Below, in pieces: positions 45,001 through 54,900 of a DNA stretch of 64,000 bases. Each line of letters begins with the position of its first letter. Positions within the stretch are counted from its first letter, which is position 1. Source of the stretch: Leguminivora glycinivorella (Eukaryota; Arthropoda; Insecta; Lepidoptera; Tortricidae); assembly GCF_023078275.1 (NCBI RefSeq), contig NC_062977.1:11553118-11617117 (forward strand). Direction: 5' to 3'. A program made the position numbers and the translations under genes. Below the pieces are notes generated by a model that was not told where the DNA came from, made no database searches, and saw only the letters and a program-made list of their open reading frames with translations.

Positions 45001-48000
45001 AATATTTGACATTTTAACACATATCAAGCTAAGAATATGGGCCAAATTATCAAAACTGAGGTTCAAAAGTTTTAAGCCTGTGTCAAGAGATGGCAGTCTA
45101 TGCACTGTAATTACACATTTTACTTTGACAAGTAACTCTTTATAATACTCAATCCTCTTTGAAACTATACAGGTCGCGCAAATTAGTTAGCGAATTTACC
45201 GAAAGATGGAGCTATACCTATAATTCAAGTCAAGTCTTAAAGTTATATGAGAAACATGATTATTTTAAGACGATACGATACAGGTCAATTCTCCATAGAA
45301 ACGCTCTCGGCTATTTCCTCCCTGGTTTTTGAAGATAGAGCAATGATTTTTTCAACACAGATTATTATTATTTTTATCTGTGTCGGACCGTTTTGATTTT
45401 TTTGCTATTTTTATTTTAAAAGACGCTAGAGCCAATCAAAAATTTCTAAAAACGACCTTTTTCAATATGGGTCAAAAAAAGGTGTGATACTCAAGATCGG
45501 TAACAATTAGCCAAAAAATCTAAACGGTCCGACACAGATTATTTCATTGTTATTTAGATTCTCAAATTTCGTTCCGTTTAAATAAGTTTTGAAGGAGGAA
45601 ACAGCCGAGAGCGGAACCTCGATTTTAAAGATTTTTTCGCAATATCTTTTAACTGAGTTGTTCTTAATGGACATTTTTTTTTCGATAAATCTAGTAACAC
45701 TAGTATATTTAACTGAAATTCCCAAATTGAAAGGGGGGACTCCTTTCCATTTTAGCATTTTCGCTCCCGTAGCGTCTTAACTATTGAAAGTTTGTACGGA
45801 TACGGAACCCTCTGTGGGCGAGTCCGACTCGCACTTGGCCGGTATTTTTTAAACCACGAAGACGTGCCTTTGCTCGTATTGTCATGACATAAGAGGTTCG
45901 ATTTGACAACTCATCGTAGATGCCACGATTTATACATAAGTTTTGGATTCCAAAATAAAATTGAGAGATAATTGAAAGATTTTTATTTGAAAATGACTTT
46001 AAAATAGGTAAGTACTAGGTACTAGTACTATGTATTTGTTAGTCCTAAATATTTAAGTTTTAAATTATGGACATTAAAATTTCATAAGTCATATTTAAAT
46101 AATTTAAATATACTTACGGTTGTACTCACGTTAATATTTATATCGCGATTGGCGTCATGTTTTGAATCATAGGCAGCGTTCCCACTTATGAGACGCGTGT
46201 CTCGGGGCGCGCAAGAGACGTCTCCGCCACGCCGCCTCAGTGTAATTTAACGAGGTGGCGGCGGCGCGGTGGCGGCGACGGGGCGCGGCGTCGCTTGAGG
46301 CGCGTCTTACGTCTTTCCTATACAAAATGTACTGAGGAGACGTTTTTTAAATTACACTGAAGCGGCGCGGCGCAGGCGGCGCAGGCAACTCAAGCGACGC
46401 GCCGCTAGCAGACACAACTCGAGCGTCGCCCAGGGGGCGCGCCGCTTGATATACAGGATGTATTATTTTATCAGCAACAAAAATATGTGATGATATTGAA
46501 TTAAGGCAAAACAGGACATATAAACGCTCTCCATTATTTCCTCCCTGGTTTATACCTATGTACTTATTATTATTATCAATATCTGTGTCGCACGTCACAC
46601 CGTTTTGCTTTTTTGGCATGTTTGTTTTTACTAACGCAAAGACGACGGAGTGGTATAAGTTTGACGTGTCTGTCTGTCTGTCTGTATGTCTGTGTGTGTG
46701 TGTGTGTGTATGTCTGTGGCATCGTAGCTACCAAACGGATGAACCGATTTAGATTTAGTTTTTTTTTGTTTGATAGCTGAATTAGTCGGGAGTGTGCTTA
46801 GCCATGTTTCGTGATAATCGGTCCACTGTGTCGGGGTTTCTTTTCTATTTTTTTATGTTGTGGTTAGGTTATTAAAGAAACAAGTTGAGCCTTTCAGTTG
46901 GTCAAAACGGCTTAATTTAATTTGCCACAAAGAAAGACGTGGTATTCAAAACTGAGATCAATTATTAGCCAAAATATCGAAACGGTCCGACACAGATTAT
47001 TTCATCATTATCCTGATTGAGAGGAAGTTTTTAAGAAATCTCGATTTTTGTATTTTTCATTAAGTACGCAGGATTTCTCGCCTGAGCAGCAATTGTCCTT
47101 ATCGCATCAAATTTAGGGGCGGGGTTTTAGTGTCTAAATTCGTACACTGAAATAAAGTGATGATACTACATATATAATTTGATAAGAATTTATTTTTAAA
47201 ACATTAAATAATAATTTGATACTATATATACTCGACATTCAATGACGATATATAACAGAATTTTGCACAAAATAGGCTCACCCCTTTGATGTTAAAAAGC
47301 CGCCACTTCAAAGCAAATGAACCGCACACGAGCAGACGACATTGAATTCTATTGCGCGGCGCGAAGGTCGAAAGCCGCGCCCGCACCTGGCCGTGTAGGT
47401 AGCCAAGAGGCTGCACACGTGTGCTTTTTCTTTGAATTCGCCGACGACGCAGCTGTGAACGCAGGTGCAGCCTTCTATCTCTTTCATTTATATTTCTGTT
47501 TCAACGGTTAGCCGTTTGCCAGCCGGCAATGAAGGTTGTTTTTTATAACCGAGTTAAAAAAAGGAGGAGGTTCTCAATTCGACTGAATGTTTTTTTAGGG
47601 TTCCGCAGTCAACTAGGAACCCTTATAGTTTCGCCATGTCTGTCTGTCCGTCCGTCCGTCCGTCCGTCCGTCCGCGGATAATCTCAGTAACCGTAAGCAC
47701 TAGAAAGCTGAAATTTGGTAACAATATGTATATCAATCACGCCAACAAAGTGCAAAAATAAAAAATGGAAAAAAATGTTTTATTAGGGTACCCCCCCCCT
47801 ACATGTAAAGTGGGGGCTGATTTTTTTTTCATTCCAACCCCAACGTGTGATACATTGTTGGATAGGTATTAAAAAATGAGTAAGGGTTTACTAAGATTGT
47901 TTTTTTGATAATATTAATATGTTTCCGCAACAAAATCAGCCTGTATAATGACGCATCGCGCCGTGTTTTCGCCTCTTATGTGTAATTTAGATTGCGCCCG

Positions 48001-51000
48001 CGCCCCGTCCGCGCCTCGTCCTCGCCACGCCCGCGCCCCGCCACGTCCGTTGTGTTTATTTTAGACGTAAGACGCGCCCCCAGGCGGCGCGGCGCGCGCC
48101 CCGCCGCCGCCACGCCACCTGGGGCGCGCCTTACGTCCTTCCTATACAAAATGTACTGAGGAGACGCTTTTTGAATTACACTCAGGTGGCGTGGCGCCGA
48201 CGCCCTTTGCGCGCCCCGAGACACGCGTCTCATAAGTGGGAACGCTGCCATATGGAGACTATTGGAGACCCGCGAGCACTCATGCCTGATGATAGGTCTC
48301 CATATGATTCAAAACATAACGCCATATTGATATATTAACGCGAGTGCATCAGTATATTTAAATATAGTTGTAAATTTTATTTTATTCTGTACATGTATCA
48401 CTTCTGCCTCTGACTTCTTCTCCAGTCGTTTCTGTCACTAGAAAAATCGGCAATTTTAAAAATTGTGGGCGCGAATGTTTATCTTCCCATAGAACATTTT
48501 AATTACGGCCTATTTTCTATAAGGGCAAAGTTGTTTAGTTGGCCATATAAACAAAATCTGGTAAATATGTTACATTATATCAGGCATGTCCCACTCGCGC
48601 GTGTAGGTATCGAACTGTAAGTACTCCGCGCGAGGGGCAAATCAGTAGGGCCTCACGGGCGAGCGGTGACGCTCGCGCGAGAGTTGTTCGGTCGCATACC
48701 TAAGTACTGATTCGTCCGCTGTCTCAGAATTGATGTTTTAATGTTCGCAACCTCATTTGTTTACAAAAATAACTAGTGTGTGTGTGGATTGAGTGAGCAC
48801 CTTCCGAAAATAAAAAAAAATATGCTGATCATTTAGTAAAAGTTCTAAAACAATTGTAAAACGAATCTCTGAATTTGTAAAAAGATAAATCAAAAGATAC
48901 AGCCATTAACAGGTGCTCACTCAGTTCTCACAAACTACCAACGAAACCAGTGAATATATTCATTTAACATATAATATTTATATACTAACATTTAGTAAAA
49001 AATAGGCCAACCTACCTCTATAAATATTAGATCACCTAGTGACGTATTAAATTTTTTACAAATAGTTTCTTATGCTCACTCAATCCACACACTTTTGAAA
49101 AGCCGAATTTTGATGAAAAACATAAGATTTAGACCGCTATTATATGTGTATAGTTTAGTAAAAGTGAAATGGGAATTTGTAAAATACAAAACGAACCACT
49201 AACGTGTCAGGTTTTTTTATAATAAATTTTTGTAAGTGCTCACTCAGTCCACACGTTTTGAGAAAGTTAAAAATGTAAATATCTTACGATTTGTAGCACC
49301 TAAGACACTCGAAAGTACTTCAACATTTAGTAAAAATTTTTACTAAATATCCACCATCTAATATTTTATATTCGTTGTCTGGTTTTAAAGATATTCAGAC
49401 ATAACTTTTCTCATACAAATGTATCAAGTAGGGTGACCACACTATATCGGCTCCTGATTTTCCCCACCTTCCCATTGTCATATTGAGCTTGGGGAGTTTC
49501 GTTCAATTTTGATAATAGTTTACCGGATTTGTAAGTGGGAGCGAGAAAAGAATAACTATTTCTCGCTCCCACTTACAAATCCGGTACGCTCATCTGTTAA
49601 AGTCTGGCTAATGAAAGTTGAACCCAGTATTTTTTTAAAACAGCAACTCTGGATGTCATATCATCGATTGTCATCTGTCAGTGTGACTGTCACTTTAACG
49701 AATTTCGGTAAAAGTTAACAGCGAAATCTATAAATAATAATGAATAACACCATAAAAATTAGTAAAGTAAGTGCTGTAAATTAATTAGAATTAATAAAAA
49801 AGAAACCATGTTATCAATGTGTTGCCAGCTCCAATATTTTTGAAATTGCCACGTTTTTTCGGGCTCAACTTTCATTAGCCAGACTCTAGCGCGATTAGAT
49901 TACCAGGTTCTGGTTTCTTACTAGTGAAGTATTATATTCTTTGTTTCTTAACAATTATTATTCATGTCCTTTTTAATGCATGCATGTCGATATGGTTATT
50001 ATCCTGACGTCGATAAAAATTACACAATACACATCATCACTAGGCCAAGAACATAACCTAAAAACAGTTTGCAGATGGAGAATTAATATGGTATTAGTTT
50101 AATATTATCAAAATTGAACGAACGAAACTCCCCAATCTCAATATGACAATGGGAAGGTGGGGAAAATCAGGAGCCGACATAGTGTGGTCACCCTACTTGA
50201 TACATTTGTATGAGAAAAGTTATGTCTGAATATCTTTAAAACCAGGCAACGAATATAAAATATTAGATGGTGGATATTTAGTAAAAATTTTTACTAAATG
50301 TTGAAGTACTTTCGAGTGTCTTAGGTGCTACAAATCGTAAGATATTTACATTTTTAACTTTCTCAAAACGTGTGGACTGAGTGAGCACTTACAAAAATTT
50401 ATTATAAAAAAACCTGACACGTTAGTGGTTCGTTTTGTATTTTACAAATTCCCATTTCACTTTTACTAAACTATACACATATAATAGCGGTCTAAATCTT
50501 ATGTTTTTCATCAAAATTCGGCTTTTCAAAAGTGTGTGGATTGAGTGAGCATAAGAAACTATTTGTAAAAAATTTAATACGTCACTAGGTGATCTAATAT
50601 TTATAGAGGTAGGTTGGCCTATTTTTTACTAAATGTTAGTATATAAATATTATATGTTAAATGAATATATTCACTGTTTTCGTTGGTAGTTTGTGAGAAC
50701 TGAGTGAGCACCTGTTAATGGCTGTATCTTTTGATTTATCTTTTTACAAATTCAGAGATTCGTTTTACAATTGTTTTAGAACTTTTACTAAATGATCAGC
50801 ATATTTTTTTTTATTTTCGGAAGGTGCTCACTCAATCCACACACACACAAATAACTAATGGACGGAATTATTCAAGGCTTTTGAGTAGGTAATATCAGGC
50901 CTGTTTTAATTAAGGTGATAGGTACCTTAATTGAAACAGGCCTGTAAGTCTAACGCCTAGCTAGTTACACACGAATTTATTAGAATTAAACCTACATACC

Positions 51001-51943
51001 ACTAGACATATCGTTTATTCGAGCTAAAGTAGAGCAATATAAGGAAGGTAGTATTTAAATAATAAGATGATATTATTTTTTAAAAGGAGACAAACCTTGA
51101 TATCGTCAGAAAAGGTACGAGTTACGCGATAAAAAGAGAGTGCATTTCTGCGTGAATATAATTATAGGCATTTAGCGTTGCGCGGTCGGAATTTGAACTT
51201 AATAATATCGTAGCATGAGTCGTTATTTCTTTAAACGGGTTTTTGGAGTGGGTTTTGTTTACTTGTACTAATATGTATTCTGTGATTATATTGCAGAAAT
51301 AAATGGGCACGGGCACCGGCACGGGCACGGGCACGGGCGGCGCGCGCACGGCAACCACCACGCGAGCACGTCGCTGACGTCGTCGCTCTTCAGCCCGTTC
51401 GGGTTCGGCATGGGGCTGGACGACATCTTCGCGCGCGCCTCCAACGGCAACTCCTTCACCTCCTTCTCCACCTTCAACAGCTCGCTGGCGGGCCAGGGCA
51501 GCGGCAACATGCGCAGCACCACCACCACTACCAGGGTCGTTAATGGGAAGAAGATTACTACTAAAAAGTGAGTCAGCCTTTTTACATACAATAAAAATAC
51601 AATCAAATACAATCATCATCCCCCTGGCGTTATTCCGACATTCGCCACAGTTCATGGGAGCCCAGGGTCCGCTTAGACAACTTATCCCAAGATTTGAGGT
51701 AGCCATTAATTTTACGAAAGTGGCCTTCCAACCCGAAGGGTAACTAGGCCCTAATAAGTTCATAACTACTTACTTGCTTATCATATTATATACCTTTTTT
51801 TTTAGTAGAATATTTTTTAATCTATTTTGTTTTGTCCCTACAGGGTAACAGAGAACGGTCGGGAGACGGTGATGTCCTACGAAAACGGGATTTTGAAATC
51901 AAAGACTGTCAATGGTGTACCTCAATCTCTAACCTACAGTTAA
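38966..51943 (+). CDS. mrj: DnaJ co-chaperone of the DNAJB6/mrj type (5 coding exons, 243 aa)
   Basis: Joining 38966-39030, 40579-40688, 43456-43641, 51297-51567 and 51844-51943 gives 732 nt, 243 residues plus stop, close to fly Mrj and the short form of human DNAJB6. The J domain spans about residues 2-69 with HPD at 31-33, flanked by YRKLALKW and KNPDNADEANRKF; it stimulates Hsp70 ATPase. A G/F-rich linker (FPFTFRDPEDVFREFFGGSP, about 88-107) is the DNAJB6 signature. A His/Gly run follows at about 124-138, then a Ser/Thr-rich stretch (about 142-198, including STSLTSSLF), the part that in DNAJB6 holds back aggregation of polyQ and amyloid proteins. The C-terminus has VVNGKKITTKK and ENGRETV, conserved in the family. 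All introns are GT-AG and phases fit. The start ATG at 38966 follows a spliced 5' UTR (acceptor 38933). Function is by family; the gene call is firm. Confidence 0.93.
39914..40355. mobile_element. Tc1/mariner-like MITE, 442 bp
   Basis: CAGTACCGGTCAAAAATTTA at the left is mirrored at the right by AAACTTTTGACCGGTACTG, with TA on both sides. TTCACTCC/GGTGAAC extends the termini to about 30 bp. The minus-strand open frame inside has no transposase motif. It lies in the first mrj coding intron. Confidence 0.85.
40579..40688 (+). CDS. mrj: mrj coding exon 2 (HPD motif)
   Basis: Acceptor TTCTTCCTATAG. Encodes Ala22 (last base) through YRKLALKWHPDKNPDN to EAYEVLSD and the first base of residue 59. 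Donor GTAAGT at 40689. This phase-1 junction can join either 43456 (long form) or 41933 (short form). Confidence 0.93.
40950..41932. other. mrj intron sequence, nothing firm
   Basis: The open frame 41376-41705 has no recognised motif; a GC-richer patch at 41430-41710 may be an old repeat. Otherwise AT-rich intron. Confidence 0.35.
41933..42105 (+). CDS. mrj: Candidate alternative terminal exon of mrj (short isoform)
   Basis: After an acceptor (TTTTGTTGTTGGGTAG) the sequence read in the phase left by exon 2 starts ENKRKLYDARG, which completes helix IV of a J domain just as ERKRRVYDQYG does from the normal exon 3. It continues with a His/Ser-rich stretch (SSHHSHRYQSKNG), then YSFKGFFGDTPFHRFFG, an aromatic/Gly pattern like the G/F segment of DnaJ proteins, and ends SLSYIIGLVL and TGA, a hydrophobic tail. 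Exons 1, 2 and this one total 348 nt, 115 residues. AATAAA follows at 42589. The match of phase and J-domain ending argues that it is a real mutually exclusive exon or a recently lost one; expression is not shown. Confidence 0.65.
42589..42594 (+). terminator. AATAAA poly(A) signal for the short mrj isoform
   Basis: AATAAA 484 nt after the stop at 42105, followed by T/G-rich sequence (GTGATT, TTACCTTGTT). Would close a 3' UTR of about 0.5 kb. Inferred only. Confidence 0.4.
42915..43188. mobile_element. MITE, GTGTCGCTTAACTTC family, with a nested hairpin
   Basis: Same termini as 16736-16842; ATTT flanks both sides. Compared with the short copy, an extra 143 bp (42973-43115) follows TTGATTATCTTTC. 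Confidence 0.85.
42973..43115. mobile_element. 143-bp hairpin MITE with AGTAGGCCTAGCAC ends
   Basis: Arms of about 48 bp are perfectly complementary (AGTAGGCCTAGCACATGATG ... CATCATGTGCTAGGCCTACT, continuing through GGCCGCGAGAGTATGTCG), with a loop of about 45 bp. The exact duplication at its ends could not be resolved because the host copies differ by a base or two. Confidence 0.8.
43456..43641 (+). CDS. mrj: mrj coding exon 3 (G/F region)
   Basis: Acceptor TTTTTGCAG. Begins with the last two bases of Glu59, RKRRVYDQYGKEGLNN, an RGRR basic patch, an acidic DDDYDFGY stretch, then the DNAJB6-type PFTFRDPEDVFREFFGG and SPFGDLFA. Donor GTATGT at 43642. Confidence 0.93.
44160..45850 (+). repeat. 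Long diverged AGGGTTCCG ... CTTGGCCGG repeat
   Basis: Starts TTTTTTAGGGTTCCGTACC with a (GTCT)n tract near 44215 and ends at ACGGAACCCTCTGTGGGCG and CGCACTTGGCCGG. A separate repeat piece (44585-44775, with GAGCATAGCGAGTGG) is inserted. 45300-45790 holds paired words (GTCGGACCGTTTTGATTTTT near 45385 and AATCTAAACGGTCCGACAC near 45515). It lies in the third coding intron of mrj. No transposase or RT motif. Confidence 0.6.
46632..46990 (+). repeat. Family T repeat with (TGTC)n, nested in the GC-rich element
   Basis: ACTAACGCAAAGACGACGG, TATAAGTTTGACGTGTC, a (TGTCTG)n/(TG)n tract at 46665-46720, GGCATCGTAGCTACC and ACGGATGAACCGATTTAG; same family as 8580-8726 and 58641-58795. Confidence 0.65.
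47548..47935 (+). repeat. Family P fragment followed by a truncated AGGGTTCCG repeat
   Basis: 47548-47590 is the first ~45 bp of the AACCGA(C/G)TTAAAAAAAGG repeat; it switches at 47594 into TTTTTTAGGGTTCCGCAGTC with a (GTCC)n tract (47645-47675), closely matching 35129-35480. One repeat has inserted into the other. Confidence 0.65.
48776..50848. mobile_element. Modular foldback element, copy 2 (complete, 2.07 kb)
   Basis: Both ~740-bp arms are complete and almost mirror-identical, from GTGTGTGTGGATTGAGTG at 48776 to the reverse complement ending at 50848. AAATAACTA flanks both sides (48767-48775, 50849-50857). The ~560-bp centre is unique and carries a second small hairpin (GGATTTGTAAGTGGGAGCG at 49525 with its mirror ending 49583) and a nested MITE (49600-49886). 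Copies 1 and 3 are at 4976 and 53290. Located in the third coding intron of mrj, so its transcript would form a hairpin of about 740 bp. No open frame. Confidence 0.92.
49600..49886. mobile_element. 287-bp Tc1/mariner-like MITE nested in foldback copy 2
   Basis: AAGTCTGGCTAATGAAAGTTG at the left (from 49600) is mirrored by CAACTTTCATTAGCCAGACT at the right. TA flanks both sides. Copy 3 of the host has the uninterrupted site (CTGTTAGCGCG in the matching orientation), which proves the ends and the TA duplication. Confidence 0.9.
51297..51567 (+). CDS. mrj: mrj coding exon 4 (His-rich and Ser/Thr-rich regions)
   Basis: Acceptor ATTATATTGCAG. Starts EINGHGHRHGHGHGRRAHG, then a Ser/Thr-rich region with SPFGFGMGLDDIFARAS, NSFTSFSTFNSS and a run of five Thr, and ends VVNGKKITTK. 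GC content is far above the flanks, especially at codon third positions. Donor GTGAGT at 51568. Minus-strand open frames over this exon are shadows. Confidence 0.92.
51844..51943 (+). CDS. mrj: mrj coding exon 5 (C-terminus)
   Basis: Acceptor TTTTGTCCCTACAG. Reads VTENGRETVMSYENGILKS, TVNGVPQSLTYS and TAA at 51941-51943. VxENGxE is the conserved last segment of DNAJB6-like proteins. Confidence 0.92.
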
Positions 51944-54900
51944 ACATTAATTATAGTTCATTGTAACCAAACTTGATCCAAATGACAACTCTATACTCAA
52001 GATGATAAGCTAATGAATGTTCCATCTTATAATTATTCTGCTTTAATTATTTTGGAGAAATTGTAAATTTGCTGTGGTAAAACCTGAATTTACTTATTTT
52101 GTGATAGTTAATTTTGGATATATTGTATGACAAATTGTAACTTACAAAACAAAGCTTCAACTCTTTTTCCAAAAAGAAAACTAGTTGACAAGTTAAACTT
52201 TGTTATGCGATAGAATCCAAGTTAACATTTTATGAATATTGGTTGTTAGTTATTATACTGAATTTACTTAGTATTCTTTCGCTCAGAGCCCTTGCCTGCT
52301 AAATCCATTATGTAAAGGAGCAGAATTGGGTTAGATTGACTCTAAATTGAGTTTACATTTAGCTTTTAAATGTCACGAGTACTGAGGTATCATGTTCGCT
52401 CATGTCACGTTTGTGTTCTGTGAAACGACGCACGCGCGCTTTTGCTGATCTCGACGTGGTTTTTAAACTAAATATATTGATTGGGTGTCTCTGACTCGGG
52501 ACACCATAACTGCTGCCAATTCATTACTTATTTTAATAGTTGTGTAGTTAGTATTTAATCATTTATTTTTGCAACTTTATAGCATGGTGGTAAAGAAGCG
52601 TAATTGTAACTATGTAACTTCTTTAATGTTTTTAAAATAATCTATATGTACGCAATCGACTAGAATGTGAGTCGCCTATGACTGCCGTCGACCATACTCG
52701 TAACTCGTAAACACTTGAAGCTTTAAGAGGACTGTCAACGTCGCGGGTACCGGGCCAGCTGCCGAACCACGCGCCCGACCGTGCTAACTATTAGGTAGCT
52801 ATAATTCTTAGAAAAGTCCCGTAATCTTAGTAATACAAACGAACTATTAATCGATATCGACATTTCTGCATTTAACGGGCAATCATAAAGATTGAAGGCA
52901 CTTTACGAACTTACCGAAACGCAGCCTCATTTTGAAATTATCATTCCTGGTGTAACTTTATTTCACTTGTTACTATTAATTTATGTTGAAGCCAAAAAAA
53001 TCGCTTTTAAGTACGTATTGTTAAAGTTTTTAACGGCACCCTTATGCCTCCCTGAAGTAAAGGCTCCAGAAGGGCTTGTAATTATCACCCACATGTAAAA
53101 TCTTAACTAGTCAGACCATTCAGAAATTGCCTTAATTATTAGTTTTATTTAATTATTTTACCACACAATTTTAAGAAATTAAGATTTAACATCATATGAG
53201 ACGATCAGCAAAAGCCCTTCGTAGTATGTAAACCACAATAAATCATTAAATTTTAGGATAGCTCTGTACTTAAAATAACTGCTTTTAATGTGTGTGTGTG
53301 GATTGAGTGAGCACCTTCCGAAAATAAAAAAAAATATGCTGATCATTTAGTAAAAGTTCTAAAACAATTGTAAAACGAATCTCTGAATTTGTAAAAAGAT
53401 AAATCAAAAGATACAGCCATTAACATGTGCTCACTCAGTTCTCACAAACTACCAACGAAAACAGTGAATATATTCATTTAACATATAATATTTATATACT
53501 AACATTTAGTAAAAAATAGGCCAACCTACCTCTATAAATATTAGATCACCTAGTGACGTATTAAATTTTTTACAAATAGTTTCTTATGCTCACTCAATCC
53601 ACACACTTTTGAAAAGCCGAATTTTGATGAAAAACATAAGATTTAGACCGCTATTATATGTGTATAGTTTAGTAAAAGTGAAATGGGAATTTGTAAAATA
53701 CAAAACGAACCACTAACGTGTCAGGTTTTTTTATAATAAATTTTTGTAAGTGCTCACTCAGTCCACACGTTTTGAGAAAGTTAAAAATGTAAATATCTTA
53801 CGATTTGTAGCACCTAAGACACTCGAAAGTACTTCAACATTTAGTAAAAATTTTTACTAAATATCCACCATCTAATATTTTATATTCGTTGTCTGGTTTT
53901 AAAGATATTCAGACATAAAATTCTCATACAAATGTATCAAGTAGGGTGACTACACTATGTCGGCTCCTGATTTTCCCCACCTTCCCATTGTCATATTGAG
54001 ATTGGGGAGTTTCGTTCATTCAATTTTGATAATATTAAACTAATACCATATTAATTATCCATCTGCAAACTGTTTTTAGGTTATGTTCTTGGCCTAGTGA
54101 TGATGTGTATTGTGTAATTTTTATCGACGTCAGGATAATAACCATATCGACATGCATGCATTAAAAAGGACATGAATGATAATTGGTAAGAAACAAAGAA
54201 TATAATACTTCACTAGTAAGAAACCAGAACCTGGTAATCTAATCGCGCTAACAGATGAGCGTACCGGATTTGTAAGTGGGAGCGAGAAATAGTTATTCTT
54301 TTCTCGCTCCTACTTACAAATCCGGTAAACTATTATCAAAATTGAACGAAACTCCCCAATCTCAATATGACAATGGGAAGGTGGGGAAAATCAGGAGCCG
54401 ACATAGTGTGGTCACCCTACTTGATACATTTGTATGAGAAAAGTTATGTCTGAATATCTTTAAAACCAGACAACGAATATAAAATATTAGATGGTGGATA
54501 TTTAGTAAAAATTTTTACTAAATGTTGAAGTACTTTCGAGTGTCTTAGGTGCTACAAATCGTAAGATATTTACATTTTTAACTTTCTCAAAGCGTGTGGA
54601 CTGAGTGAGCACTTACAAAAATGTATTATAAAAAAACCTGACACGTTAGTGGTTCGTTTTGTATTTTACAAATTCCCATTTCACTTTTACTAAACTATAC
54701 ACATATAATAGCGGTCTAAATCTTATGTTTTTCATCAAAATTCGGCTTTTCAAAAGTGTGTGGATTGAGTGAGCATAAGAAACTATTTGTAAAAAATTTA
54801 ATACGTCACTAGGTGATCTAATATTTATAGAGGTAGGTTGGCCTATTTTTTACTAAATGTTAGTATATAAATATTATATGTTAAATGAATATATTCACTG

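Larger units (their letters stand above)
46172..48249. mobile_element. GC-rich element, 2.08 kb, with long inverted ends and 3-bp ATA duplication
   Basis: GGCAGCGTTCCCACTTATG at the left is mirrored by CATAAGTGGGAACGCTGCC at the right, continuing through AGACGCGTGTCTCGGGGCGC. ATA flanks both sides; the palindromic host confirms that GAATCATATGGAGAC was the empty site. Both ~300-bp subterminal regions are extremely GC-rich (CGGCGGCG-type words) and contain CCTATACAAAATGTACTGAG in the same orientation on each side. The interior (46460-47940) is AT-rich and holds three other repeats. A 3-bp duplication suggests PIF/Harbinger. The open frames here are compositional. Confidence 0.85.
46125..48345. 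mobile_element. Palindromic element hosting a GC-rich insertion
   Basis: Left ATATCGCGATTGGCGTCATG, TTTTGAATCAT; right ATGATTCAAAACATAACGCC, ATATTGATATATTAACGCG. After removing 46172-48249 a hairpin element of about 150 bp remains whose two arms read GAATCATATGGAGAC in opposite orientation. This second arm gives an independent record of the pre-insertion sequence. Confidence 0.75.

Noticed and set aside
46347..48251. GC-rich frames at 46347-46619 and 47976-48251 as genes
   Set aside because: They fall in the GC-rich inverted ends of a transposon and are compositional.
51122..51763. 213-codon minus-strand open frame as a gene
   Set aside because: It is the shadow of mrj exon 4, whose GC-rich codons and conserved DNAJB6-like protein on the plus strand explain the sequence.
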